DNA from: JBAYJY01 sp041664945
GTDB taxonomy: Bacteria; UBP15; UBA6099
Direction: 5' to 3'
NCBI GenBank assembly: GCA_041664945.1
Contig: JBAYJY010000095.1
Coordinates: forward strand, 1 to 17,137
Length of the DNA stretch: 17,137 nt
Shown here: positions 7,933-14,507 of the stretch, piece after piece
How positions within the stretch are numbered: position 1 is the first letter of the stretch
Layout: every line of letters begins with the position of its first letter
Position numbers and translations under genes: made by a program
The notes under the pieces: model-generated
What the model was told of the DNA's origin: nothing
The model's database searches: none
Seen by the model: only the letters and a program-made list of their open reading frames with translations

Positions 7933-8367
7933 ATGGCGGCGAACTATATTAGGGATGATCTGACAGCTCAAAAAGCAAGCGTTGCGCGGGTTGACCTCAA
8001 GAGTTCGCATTGGGCGGACAATGTAAGAAAAGCCTATCTTGGGTTAACGGTCGACTCGGCGTTCAAAGCGAGGCTGCAGGAACTTGTGCGTCAGAATTTC
8101 GAGAGCGGCGCCTTGAGGCAGGTGTCGGCTGAAGAAGTCAGTTCGCTCGTCTCGGACGGCGGAAGCGCCCGTCCGGAATCTCTCCGTGAACAGGATGCGA
8201 TGAAAAACCTCGTCTCGCTCGGAAAGCTGAACGAGGCGACATTCCTAAACGTTTTTCACATCACAGGAGATAGTTTTATGGTCAAGTCCGCCCTGAACGT
8301 ATTGCGTCGGGGAAATGTTGACGAGGATGTCGAGCCCGTCCAGGAAACAGACGGACAAATGGGTTAG
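7933..8367 (+). CDS. Conserved-looking hypothetical protein, unknown function
   Basis: A 144-residue soluble protein that I do not recognise. It has no signal peptide, no transmembrane segment and no cysteine. The middle (about 20-120) is predicted mostly helical with hydrophobic heptad-like spacing (LQELVRQNF, LREQDAMKNLVSLG, VKSALNVLRRG), and the tail is acidic (DEDVEPVQETDG). Support for coding comes from the strong GGGGAGGGGAGA ribosome-binding site just before the ATG, codon use matching its G+C-rich neighbours and the lack of any competing frame. It stands alone: the barrel gene is divergent and a 561-bp repeat-rich gap follows, so context gives no functional clue. Confidence 0.7.
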   Translation: MAANYIRDDLTAQKASVARVDLKSSHWADNVRKAYLGLTVDSAFKARLQELVRQNFESGALRQVSAEEVSSLVSDGGSARPESLREQDAMKNLVSLGKLNEATFLNVFHITGDSFMVKSALNVLRRGNVDEDVEPVQETDGQMG

Positions 8368-8489
8368 ACGCCTTATCTATCGCAGATTGCGAACTGGTGT
8401 TAGGCGCGGCGTTCAAAACAGCGGTTATTGATTGACAGCCCGGTATCGCTCCGGCAAAGGCGTTGGCTTAGATGACAAATCGGGCATCG

Positions 8490-8513
8490 CCGGGGCGAAC
8501 CGGGATTTTTTTT
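8490..8513 (+). terminator. Weak terminator candidate
   Basis: A short CCGG/CCGG stem (8490-8493 with 8500-8503) is followed by GA and eight Ts (8506-8513), about 140 bp after the orphan gene. The stem is only 4 bp, so this is doubtful. Confidence 0.25.
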
Positions 8514-8607
8514 GACTGTTTATGCGCCATTCGCAAAAAAGTCCGGCGCAATGCAGTGATCCGGATTTACAAGCTGAAGGTCGCGCACAATACCGAACGG
8601 AGAGTGC

Positions 8608-8892
8608 GTCATTGCGAGGAAGCCGTATTGTGGATGACGCGGCAATCCCGAACTCAATTCCTATTAATATCGTAGTATTTATTGTGGTTATAGTATTATT
8701 CTTTTTCCTGTCTACTGTTTGCTGTCTGCCGTCTACTGCTTTCATGTCTTTCGCTGTATTCTGAGTTCTGTATTCTTCCCACTAATTGGAATTGAGTTCG
8801 GGTTTGCTTCGTCGCTACGCTCCTCGCAATGACGGACTTATGCTTTTTCTTTCCCCGTCTACTGTTTGCTGTCTACTGACTACTTCTTTTCG
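8608..8892 (-). repeat. Composite intergenic repeat, copies 2a and 2b
   Basis: Two oppositely oriented parts lie in this gap. A GTCATTGCGAGG module runs forward at 8608-8668, ending in the CCCGAACTCAATTCC segment. From 8708 the minus-orientation modules follow: the GTAGACAG block (8708-8736), a TCTTTCGCTGTATTCTGAG segment (8747-8765), the GAATTGAGTTCGGG...GCAATGACGG module (about 8789-8834) and a second GTAGACAG block (8857-8880). Bases 8746-8874 are repeated at 10032-10160 with 4 mismatches in 129. The right edge, read on the minus strand, is GAAAAGAAGTAG, the same edge seen at the purS and methyltransferase stops. Nothing else of note was found in 8368-8928. Confidence 0.85.
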
Positions 8893-8928
8893 TTCCCGTA
8901 TTTCACATGAAATTCACTCTGTATCTGT

Positions 8929-9774
8929 TTAAATGGAGTTGGTCAGTTCTTGTGAAAGTCTATTCAATGTTTTCTGCATGTCTGACTCAACTTTATCGGC
9001 GCAGCTACGAACATAAGCCTCATCAGAAGCCGCTTTTTTGCCATGCCGGTCGAAACAAACAGGCTCCAGAATTTCCATCAGTATATTCATTGGAAATGCC
9101 ATTGGGGGAATTAACATTGGCCCCAGTGTTATGCCCCATGGGAAGCTCACTGAAAGCGGCCACACTTTAGCCCTGAAAAACTTCGGCAGCATCCGGGCGA
9201 GCCAACGCATATCGTCAATAATGATAAACATAGTATGCGCGCCGGCGGTGACCAATGGGTAGATTGGAACATTCTCGGCAATCGCCAATCGAATATACCC
9301 GGCGCGGCCGCCAAATACTATCCTGTCGCGGTGTCTGTAAGGCCTGTAAGCATCCAAATCGCCGCCGGGATAAACAAGTATTTTGTTGCCGCGCTCCAAT
9401 AGTCGATGCGCATTTTCATGTGAAGCGCGGACAGCGCCAAGCGGTATGAAAAACTGATGTAGCATCGGTATTCTAATTGTCATCTCATGCATCATGCCGT
9501 ATGGGATTTCGTCTATCCCCAGCTTACGGTATATCTCGGATAAGAAATGAAGTATATCAGGAGCATATCCGGCTGAACTGTGATTGCCCACATAAATACC
9601 GGCGCCGGGCGAAACACGTTCAAGCCCACGCAGTTTTATGTTGTGATAGTCAACAAGAAATCCGTCAGCCAAGCCGACGATCTTATCGATAAATTCAGCA
9701 TTTCGATTATCGATCGAGTCAATATCGTATGCGTATTTAAGACTCAAATGAGCTCCTTGACTATCTATTCTCAT
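8929..9774 (-). CDS. PlsC/MGAT-like lysophospholipid acyltransferase
   Basis: A 281-residue acyltransferase of the LPLAT superfamily. The catalytic NH motif is Asn64-His65 in YVGNHSSAGYAPD, with Asp73 downstream; the substrate-phosphate block is VYPGGDLDAYRPY (134-146), which resembles the FPGG block of MGAT-like members. NVPIYPLVTAGAH (168-180) matches the later conserved Pro-containing block. It probably acylates a lysophospholipid or similar lipid alcohol at the membrane. The ATG at 9774 has only a GGTGA 11 bp away; a TTG at 9747 (residue 10) has AGGAG with a 5-bp spacer (9753-9757) and may be the true start. Composition is lower in G+C than the flanking housekeeping genes. It is alone and bracketed by the two near-identical 129-bp repeats, which suggests acquisition as a unit. 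Confidence 0.8.
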   Translation of the reverse strand: MRIDSQGAHLSLKYAYDIDSIDNRNAEFIDKIVGLADGFLVDYHNIKLRGLERVSPGAGIYVGNHSSAGYAPDILHFLSEIYRKLGIDEIPYGMMHEMTIRIPMLHQFFIPLGAVRASHENAHRLLERGNKILVYPGGDLDAYRPYRHRDRIVFGGRAGYIRLAIAENVPIYPLVTAGAHTMFIIIDDMRWLARMLPKFFRAKVWPLSVSFPWGITLGPMLIPPMAFPMNILMEILEPVCFDRHGKKAASDEAYVRSCADKVESDMQKTLNRLSQELTNSI

Positions 9775-9902
9775 TTTACTACATTCTCACCGCTGTCATC
9801 AACTGCTCACCAATTCGCAATATTGTTTTATAATGCTTCCGAATTCTTTAAGGCCTGCTGTTGTTAATCCCCAATTGCCAGCTACCTGATTGAAGTTTAT
9901 CC

Positions 9903-10172
9903 AAGATTCCTCGCTTCGCTCGGAATGACAAGCGGGAGTGGATTACGGCTTATCTGCAAACTAATTGGAACCGAGTTCGGGATTGCTTCGGCAAAAAAAC
10001 GTCTCGCAATGACGTTTTTCGTTTTGTTTTTGTCTTTCGCTGTATTCTGAGTTCTGGATTCTTCCCACTAATGGGAATTGAGTTCGGGTTTGCTTCGTCG
10101 CTACGCTCCTCGCAATGACGGACTTATGCTTTTTCTTACCCTGTCTACTGTTTGCTGTCTGCTGTCTACTGC
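9903..10172 (-). repeat. Composite intergenic repeat, copy 3
   Basis: This lies in the 546-bp gap between the acyltransferase and the sigma-factor operon. It contains three pieces: a separate AAGATTCCTCGCTTCGCTCG element (9903-9931; its reverse complement recurs at 14306-14334 with one mismatch), a diverged GAGTTCGGGATTGCTTCGG module (9972-10013), and the 129-bp segment 10032-10160 that is 97% identical to 8746-8874. The GTAGACAG block is at 10141-10169 in minus orientation. Open frames crossing this region are repeat-derived and not credible genes. Confidence 0.85.
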
Positions 10173-10216
10173 TCTTATGCCTTTTGTCAGCTAACGTCCC
10201 GATCATCGGCTGTTCT

Positions 10217-10245
10217 TTGACCCCCGCGGCGTTTATTGTTATATT
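10217..10245 (+). promoter_or_regulatory. Promoter of the ECF sigma/anti-sigma operon
   Basis: TTGACC at 10217-10222 and TATATT at 10240-10245 are spaced by 17 bp, and TGT directly before the -10 makes it an extended -10 type. Transcription would begin near 10252, about 70 nt before the sigma-factor start. It looks like a housekeeping promoter rather than an ECF autoregulatory one. Confidence 0.65.
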
Positions 10246-10320
10246 TTTAAGTTCAGGGAACATAGCGCCCGCCTGCCTTGTCGAAACAGATGAGGCAGGG
10301 AGCAGATGACGAGGACGGCG

Positions 10321-10953
10321 ATGCAACGCCAACCCGCGCCGGAAGAACGATTGGCCTCGGTGAGCGACGAAGCTCTTGTGGAGCGGACGCTCGCGGGCGA
10401 CGCCGGCGCATTCGACCAGATAGTGGCCCGCTACAAGGGCCGCGTTTTTTCATACGCCTGCCGCATGCTCGGCGACCCGGAAACCGCCGCCGAAACCGCT
10501 CAGGATGTTTTTATGCGCGCCTACCGATATCTCGAAAACTTTCGCGGCGACTCGAAGTTCAGCACATGGTTCTACACCATTGTCACTACAACCTGCATGA
10601 ACGCCTCGAAATACCACGGCCTGCGGGCGCGCAACCGCGACGAACGCTACTTTGAGAGCGAGGAGGGCAGCGTTTCGGACCCGATCGACCGCGTTCCGAG
10701 CGACACCTACGCGCCTGAAAAGCTCGCCGCGCGCGGCGAAATTCGCGGCGCCGTCCGCGACGCCATTCAGGACATACCCGAAATTTACAGGCAGGTGATA
10801 GTCTTGAAGGATGTGAACGATTTTTCTTATGAAGAGATAGCCCGGATATTGGAATGCGAGCTGGGGACGGTGAAGTCCCGGCTGGCCCGCGCCCGGCAGA
10901 TGATGCGCGAAAGGCTCATTGCGGCGGGCGTGCTCGGCCCGGAGTGTGATTGA
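10321..10953 (+). CDS. ECF-family RNA polymerase sigma factor (RpoE-like)
   Basis: An ECF sigma factor that redirects RNA polymerase to a stress or envelope regulon. Region 2 is at about residues 31-100 (AFDQIVARYKGRVFSYACRM, then FRGDSKFSTWFYTIV, the promoter-melting and -10-binding part). Region 4 is at about 147-199 (IPEIYRQVIVLKDVNDFSYEEIA and LGTVKSRLARARQ, the helix-turn-helix that reads the -35). An acidic linker lies between them. There are two candidate starts: ATG 10306 has GGGAG only 3 bp away, whereas ATG 10321 has GAGGA with a 5-bp spacer, so 10321 is preferred (210 residues). The stop overlaps the downstream anti-sigma gene, implying coupled translation of the pair. Confidence 0.93.
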   Translation: MQRQPAPEERLASVSDEALVERTLAGDAGAFDQIVARYKGRVFSYACRMLGDPETAAETAQDVFMRAYRYLENFRGDSKFSTWFYTIVTTTCMNASKYHGLRARNRDERYFESEEGSVSDPIDRVPSDTYAPEKLAARGEIRGAVRDAIQDIPEIYRQVIVLKDVNDFSYEEIARILECELGTVKSRLARARQMMRERLIAAGVLGPECD

Positions 10954-12476
10954 TTATGAACTGTGACCGGTTCAACGAAATTGTGCACGATTATATCGAC
11001 GGCGAGCTCGACGAGATTCGCGAAGCCGCGGCGGCCGAGCATATAGCCGCCTGCGACTGCTGCGCCCGCGAGGTTCGCGCGTTCCGTCGCACGCGGGAGA
11101 TGGCCAAGCAGTACGGGGCCGAGCTCGCGCCGGAAGGGTTCGAGGAATCCGTCCGGGAGCGGATCGACGCGGAAACGCGCGCCCGCCGCAGAAGCAGGCG
11201 CCAGGATGCCGCAAGAACTTTTCCATTCCGGATAGGGCATATTCCCCGTTGGGCGTCGCTCGCGGCGACTTTCGCCATCGTCATTCTCGCCGGCGGCTAC
11301 TTGAAACTCTTCTATCTATCGCCCGCCGGAAGCATCCAGACAGCCAAAATTGTTACGCCCAACAGGGTTATAAGCGAAGCGCCTGAAGAAAAAATAGTTT
11401 TATCCGAAAAGGCCGGCATGGACGCGGCGACGTCTGAAACGCCCGCGCCGGTTGAGCCGCGCGAAAGCGCCGCAGCAGGCAAGAGCATAGCCGCCGCGGA
11501 ACCGGTAAAAGATAAAATCGCAACTGACAATATAATCGTCGCGTCTGAGGAAAAAGGCGCCGGCAAAATCGGTTTGGCGAGCGGCGGCGGAGCGGCAGGA
11601 TACACGGCGTCGAGCGAAACAAATGCGGATGGAAAATCATATGTAAGGTTTGACGCAGAATCAATGCCGCTTGCGACACAGGAAGCGCGCGCTTTCGAAA
11701 ATGCGGTTGAAAGGTATGAATTGCAACACGCGCTCGGCGGAACCGGAACAGGCGCCGGCGCGGCGGATTATTCTCTGAAGAAAGAGGGCGCGATTGCCGT
11801 TCAGCCCGAAGTTGCGCACTTCTCGAAATCGGCAGTGGCCGCTGATAGCGAATCTCGCCCGATGCCCGCCGGCGCGATGTCGCCGTCCTCGGCTCCGGTT
11901 ATCGCGGAACTCACGAGTTACGATACTGCCGGAGATAAGTATTCTTTCAGTCCGCCGGCGGCGATGCCGTACTATTTCGACGAGGCGGACGCGGCCCAGC
12001 CCGAAAGCGCGCTGGAACAACCCTCGAAACGGTCGGCCGCGCCGGGAGCCGCCGCGAAAGCGCCGGGAAGCGTCAAGGTTGCGAGCGCGATGGATGTAAT
12101 CAACACGACGAATCCGCGAGACACTTTGAAAAAGTGTACGGCGCTTATGAACGAGTTTTTGAAAGCGAACCCGACGGCGAAAGGGCAGTGGCAGCAGAAC
12201 GCCGGCAGGTTCATTGTGAGCGGGAAGTATAAAACGATGGTAGCGCTGCGAGAGAAGCTCGCCGCCGAGTTCGGCGGCCGCAAGCAGGCTCCCGCGGCTG
12301 CGGCGTCGGAAAAAGCCAAAGCGGCGGCCAAGCCCGAGTATGATACGGATAAGGACGCTGTTCTCGCGGTTTATATCAGGCCGATGAAAACGCCGCCCGC
12401 GGCTGCGGCAGCCTCTCCGGCCGCCCCGGCCAAGGCGCCGGCCGCCGAAGCGGACACAAAATCCGGCGGGAAGTGA
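10950..12476 (+). CDS. Zinc-binding anti-sigma factor with long extracytoplasmic domain
   Basis: A membrane-anchored anti-sigma factor that should sequester the sigma factor encoded just upstream. The N-terminal 40 residues carry the zinc anti-sigma motif HxxxCxxC (His31, Cys35, Cys38, with Cys37 between) after the typical FNEIVHDYIDGEL. A charged stretch leads to one transmembrane helix at about 101-123 (ASLAATFAIVILAGGYLKLF). Residues 124-370 form an unusually long Ala/Glu/Lys/Pro-rich segment. A compact region at about 373-440 (DVINTTNPRDTLKK through FIVSGKYKTMVALREKLAAEFG) looks folded, followed by another Ala/Pro-rich tail. At about 508 residues it is roughly twice the usual size. The start is TTG 10950 (overlapping the sigma stop, GGAG 5 bp upstream) or ATG 10956 (GGAG 11 bp upstream). 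Signal-dependent proteolysis is the usual release mode. Confidence 0.85.
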   Translation: MIMNCDRFNEIVHDYIDGELDEIREAAAAEHIAACDCCAREVRAFRRTREMAKQYGAELAPEGFEESVRERIDAETRARRRSRRQDAARTFPFRIGHIPRWASLAATFAIVILAGGYLKLFYLSPAGSIQTAKIVTPNRVISEAPEEKIVLSEKAGMDAATSETPAPVEPRESAAAGKSIAAAEPVKDKIATDNIIVASEEKGAGKIGLASGGGAAGYTASSETNADGKSYVRFDAESMPLATQEARAFENAVERYELQHALGGTGTGAGAADYSLKKEGAIAVQPEVAHFSKSAVAADSESRPMPAGAMSPSSAPVIAELTSYDTAGDKYSFSPPAAMPYYFDEADAAQPESALEQPSKRSAAPGAAAKAPGSVKVASAMDVINTTNPRDTLKKCTALMNEFLKANPTAKGQWQQNAGRFIVSGKYKTMVALREKLAAEFGGRKQAPAAAASEKAKAAAKPEYDTDKDAVLAVYIRPMKTPPAAAAASPAAPAKAPAAEADTKSGGK

Positions 12477-12540
12477 TTTTCGACGCGTTTTTGCAGACCC
12501 GCCGCTGTGAATAACTTCTTTGCGGATTCGGATTTTAGCG

Positions 12541-12568
12541 CTTACAAATTTCAGCAATATGTTATAAT
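12541..12568 (+). promoter_or_regulatory. Promoter giving a leaderless transcript
   Basis: CTTACA (12541-12546) and a perfect TATAAT (12563-12568) are spaced by 16 bp. The expected transcription start at about 12575-12576 is only 2-3 nt from the ATG at 12578, and no ribosome-binding site precedes that ATG. Confidence 0.55.
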
Positions 12569-12577
12569 TTCTCCGTT

Positions 12578-12796
12578 ATGGAAAAAACCGGATTGCCGCC
12601 TGAGGAACGAGGGCAGCGCGGACGCAAATTCATCGGCGTCAAGTTCGACTGCTGCGGAGTTTACTCGCGGATTTATTACAACGAAAAACAAAACGGTTAC
12701 TTCGGCTATTGCCCGATGTGCCACCGGCGCGTAAATGTCCGCGTGGATCCCCAAAAAGGCGTCGACGCCCGATTTTTTAAGCTTACTCCTAAATGA
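12578..12796 (+). CDS. Small zinc-ribbon-like protein, conserved hypothetical
   Basis: A 72-residue basic protein with a CC pair (Cys25-Cys26) and CPMC (Cys45, Cys48), spaced like the two knuckles of a small zinc ribbon. The order FDCCGVYSRIYY, YFGYCPMCHRRVNVRVDP, ARFFK gives strand-turn-strand segments with a conserved-looking C-terminal FF. I recall similar short proteins as conserved hypotheticals in several Gram-negative phyla, but the function is unknown; nucleic-acid or protein binding is a guess. It is preceded by its own promoter, begins almost at the predicted transcript start, and has no ribosome-binding site. It is separated by 101 bp from the anti-sigma gene, so it is not clearly part of that operon. 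Confidence 0.75.
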   Translation: MEKTGLPPEERGQRGRKFIGVKFDCCGVYSRIYYNEKQNGYFGYCPMCHRRVNVRVDPQKGVDARFFKLTPK

Positions 12797-12797
12797 G

Positions 12798-12829
12798 TTA
12801 AGGAAAACTTTTGAAAAAGTTTTCCTTAA
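12798..12829. other. 15-bp perfect inverted repeat (hairpin)
   Basis: The arms TTAAGGAAAACTTTT (12798-12812) and its exact complement (12815-12829) flank a 2-base centre, beginning 1 bp after the zinc-ribbon stop. As RNA it would form a 13-14-bp stem. There is no T-run after it, so it may block exonucleases or serve as an atypical terminator rather than a classical one. Confidence 0.7.
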
Positions 12830-12859
12830 AATCCTTTGCCGGCCAGCCGGCTTCTTATT

Positions 12860-13040
12860 CGGGCCTCAGTAGTCTACCTATGATTCATTTCTCATTCGAC
12901 CCTTTCAAAACTTTTTGACGCTCCGCGCGCTCCGCTCGGTAATTATCATAACAGCAACCAGTTACAAGAGAGAACACGGGCCTCAGTAGTCTATCAATGT
13001 CTCATGTCCTCATTAACCCCTTATTAAAGCTTTTGGGAAA
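12860..13040 (+). repeat. Duplicated intergenic unit (two copies, 117 bp apart)
   Basis: The 17-mer CGGGCCTCAGTAGTCTA occurs exactly at 12860-12876 and 12977-12993. Similarity continues at lower identity for about 45 bp after each (an ATG..CAT..CTCATT..CCC..TT pattern, then a CTTTT segment). Apart from this and the hairpins, the 385-bp gap 12797-13181 holds no gene. Confidence 0.65.
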
Positions 13041-13043
13041 GTG

Positions 13044-13088
13044 TGAAAACCTTTTTCTCGAAAAAGGTTTTCATTTATTTCGTTTTTT
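13044..13088 (+). terminator. Rho-independent terminator candidate
   Basis: A 13-bp perfect stem (TGAAAACCTTTTT at 13044-13056 with its complement at 13061-13073, loop CTCG) is followed by TTTATTTCG and TTTTTT. It would stop rightward transcription coming from the zinc-ribbon gene or beyond, insulating the methyltransferase promoter downstream. Confidence 0.75.
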
Positions 13089-13121
13089 CATCCTTCTCAC
13101 TTCGCGCGGCGCGCGCTTAGC

Positions 13122-13150
13122 TTGACCTGTTTTCGGCGCCGTGTTAAGTT
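13122..13150 (+). promoter_or_regulatory. Methyltransferase promoter sharing a block with the STAS-operon promoter
   Basis: TTGACC (13122-13127) and TAAGTT (13145-13150) are 17 bp apart, with an extended -10 TGT. The 18 bases TCGGCGCCGTGTTAAGTT are identical at 15348-15365; the whole 29-bp promoter differs at 3 positions. The palindrome CGGCGCCG inside the spacer could be an operator. Confidence 0.6.
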
Positions 13151-13181
13151 GTGAGCTTAAGAAAGGCTGCCGGTTTTTAAC

Positions 13182-14087
13182 ATGCGACACGTTAGCTGCC
13201 CATACTGTTCGAGGAACAACACGGAGTTTTTGTATCCCCGGTTTGCCGACCCGGAATCAATTTACGGTTTGAACTACGTTGCGTGTGTAAATTGCGGAAT
13301 AGCATATTTGAATCCGATGCCGGAGGAAGCGGAACTCAGCGGCCACTATGAAAAATTCGAGGCGGTCCCGAAAGAGGACCCTTCCGGCTTCAAGATGGAC
13401 CCGTTCAGGGGGAAAACGATAAAGAGCCTAAAGCCGTCCAGGGAAACGGACAGGCTGCTGGACGTCGGGTGCGGAAAAGGCGAGATGGTTTATTGCCTGA
13501 TGAACGAGGGCTACGACGCGGTAGGGGTCGAGCCGTATTTCAAGCCCGAATATGAAAACGAGGAATTGAACAGAAGAATCATAAGCAAAACGATATTCGA
13601 CGCCGGGTTTGAGGACGGCCGGTTTTCGCTGATAACGATGTGGTCTGTGATGGAACACATAATCGACCCGGAGCCGCTGTTGAAGGAAGTGGCGCGCTTA
13701 CTGAAGCCGGGCGGGCGCCTCATAATATCCGTGCCGAATCTGAACACGTGGCAGCACAGGCTGCTGAAAAACTGCTGGCTGGGATTCGGGCCGCCGGGGC
13801 ACGTTTTTGTCTATTCAGAAACAGGGTTGGCCAGGATAATGGAAGAGCGGGGCTTCCGGCTCGTCAGGAGCGTTCCCGACCGCGTCAACGACTCGTGGAT
13901 TCTGAAGAACAGCATCTATATCCACTTGTTTTACAACCGCAAAATGGAAGGCGACCCGTGGAGGCTTTCGAAGAACTTCAGCAAAGCCAGGAGATCGCTG
14001 ATCGGCATCTTTGCGTTCGCGTTCGTCAGGGCCGAGGGCCTGCTGAACAAAAAGGCGACCGCGAATCTGGTGTTTGAAAAGAAGTAG
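13182..14087 (+). CDS. Zinc-ribbon SAM-dependent methyltransferase
   Basis: A class I methyltransferase of the Methyltransf_23 type. An N-terminal zinc ribbon (CPYC at 6-9, CVNC at 35-38) is followed by the SAM-binding motif I LLDVGCGKG (92-100), an acidic strand end at VGVEP, a WSVMEHIIDP segment typical of motif IV, and LKPGGRLIISVPN. GPPGHVFVYS near residue 210 is common in this group. Such proteins often sit in polysaccharide or lipid-decoration loci, but no other such gene is nearby, so the substrate is unknown. The ATG at 13182 lacks a good ribosome-binding site (nearest AAGG about 15 bp upstream). It ends EKK-TAG, the stop being the first of three TAGs at 7-bp spacing at the border of a repeat. 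Confidence 0.88.
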   Translation: MRHVSCPYCSRNNTEFLYPRFADPESIYGLNYVACVNCGIAYLNPMPEEAELSGHYEKFEAVPKEDPSGFKMDPFRGKTIKSLKPSRETDRLLDVGCGKGEMVYCLMNEGYDAVGVEPYFKPEYENEELNRRIISKTIFDAGFEDGRFSLITMWSVMEHIIDPEPLLKEVARLLKPGGRLIISVPNLNTWQHRLLKNCWLGFGPPGHVFVYSETGLARIMEERGFRLVRSVPDRVNDSWILKNSIYIHLFYNRKMEGDPWRLSKNFSKARRSLIGIFAFAFVRAEGLLNKKATANLVFEKK

Positions 14088-14337
14088 GCGGTAGACGGTA
14101 GACAGCAAACAGTAGACAGCGAAAAGAAAAAGCATAAGTCCGTCATTGCGAGCGAAGCGAAGCAATCCCGAACTCAATTCCTATTAGTTTGGCAAACAGA
14201 ATACAGAATACAGCGAAAGAATAAAAAACAGCAAACATCAATGTCGCGTCGTTTGTCATTCCGCCTCTGCTTGTCATTTCGCTCCTGACTGTCATTCCGC
14301 CTTTTTTGTCGTTCCGAGCGAAGCGAGGAATCTTCAA
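14085..14337 (+). repeat. Composite intergenic repeat, copy 4
   Basis: Begins at the methyltransferase stop with TAGs at 14085, 14092 and 14099, then the GTAGACAG block, an AAAAGCATAAGTCCGTC link, a GTCATTGCGAGCGAAGCG palindromic module and CCCGAACTCAATTCC. Bases 14103-14181 occur inverted at 15152-15230 with a single mismatch. The right end (14255-14337) is a separate tandem array. Confidence 0.85.
14255..14337 (+). repeat. Short tandem GTCATTCCG array
   Basis: GTCATT-type units start at 14255, 14273, 14291 and 14308 (periods 18, 18, 17). The last one continues into the palindromic TCCGAGCGAAGCGAGGA element, which is also present in inverse orientation at 9903-9931. No gene is visible until 14508. 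Confidence 0.65.
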
Positions 14338-14507
14338 TTAAACATCAATAAGCAACTTAGGATTTGAAGTTGAGGATCCGGAAAGAAGCAAACCAGCGAA
14401 AACTAATTGCCCGAATAGCGAATATAATTATGCGGCAGGGGATATGCTTAAAAAGCAGTTCCGAATATAATTATCAGCAGATTTTTCTGGAGTGGGGAAT
14501 ATTAGTA

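Noticed and set aside
10306..10320. Upstream ATG as start of the sigma factor
   Set aside because: Its only GGGAG is 3 bp away, too close; ATG 10321 has better spacing, though the difference is five residues.
9961..10332. 123-codon minus-strand frame between the acyltransferase and sigma genes
   Set aside because: Built almost entirely of dispersed-repeat sequence and overlapping the sigma promoter.
11661..12557. Minus-strand frame of 298 codons opposite the anti-sigma gene
   Set aside because: Arg/Gly-rich antisense artefact; the plus-strand gene has a zinc motif and TM helix.
14364..14507. 48-codon N-terminal extension of the orphan membrane protein
   Set aside because: Poor ribosome-binding site, promoter-like AT-rich sequence with a repeated CGAATATAATTAT, and a better start at 14508.
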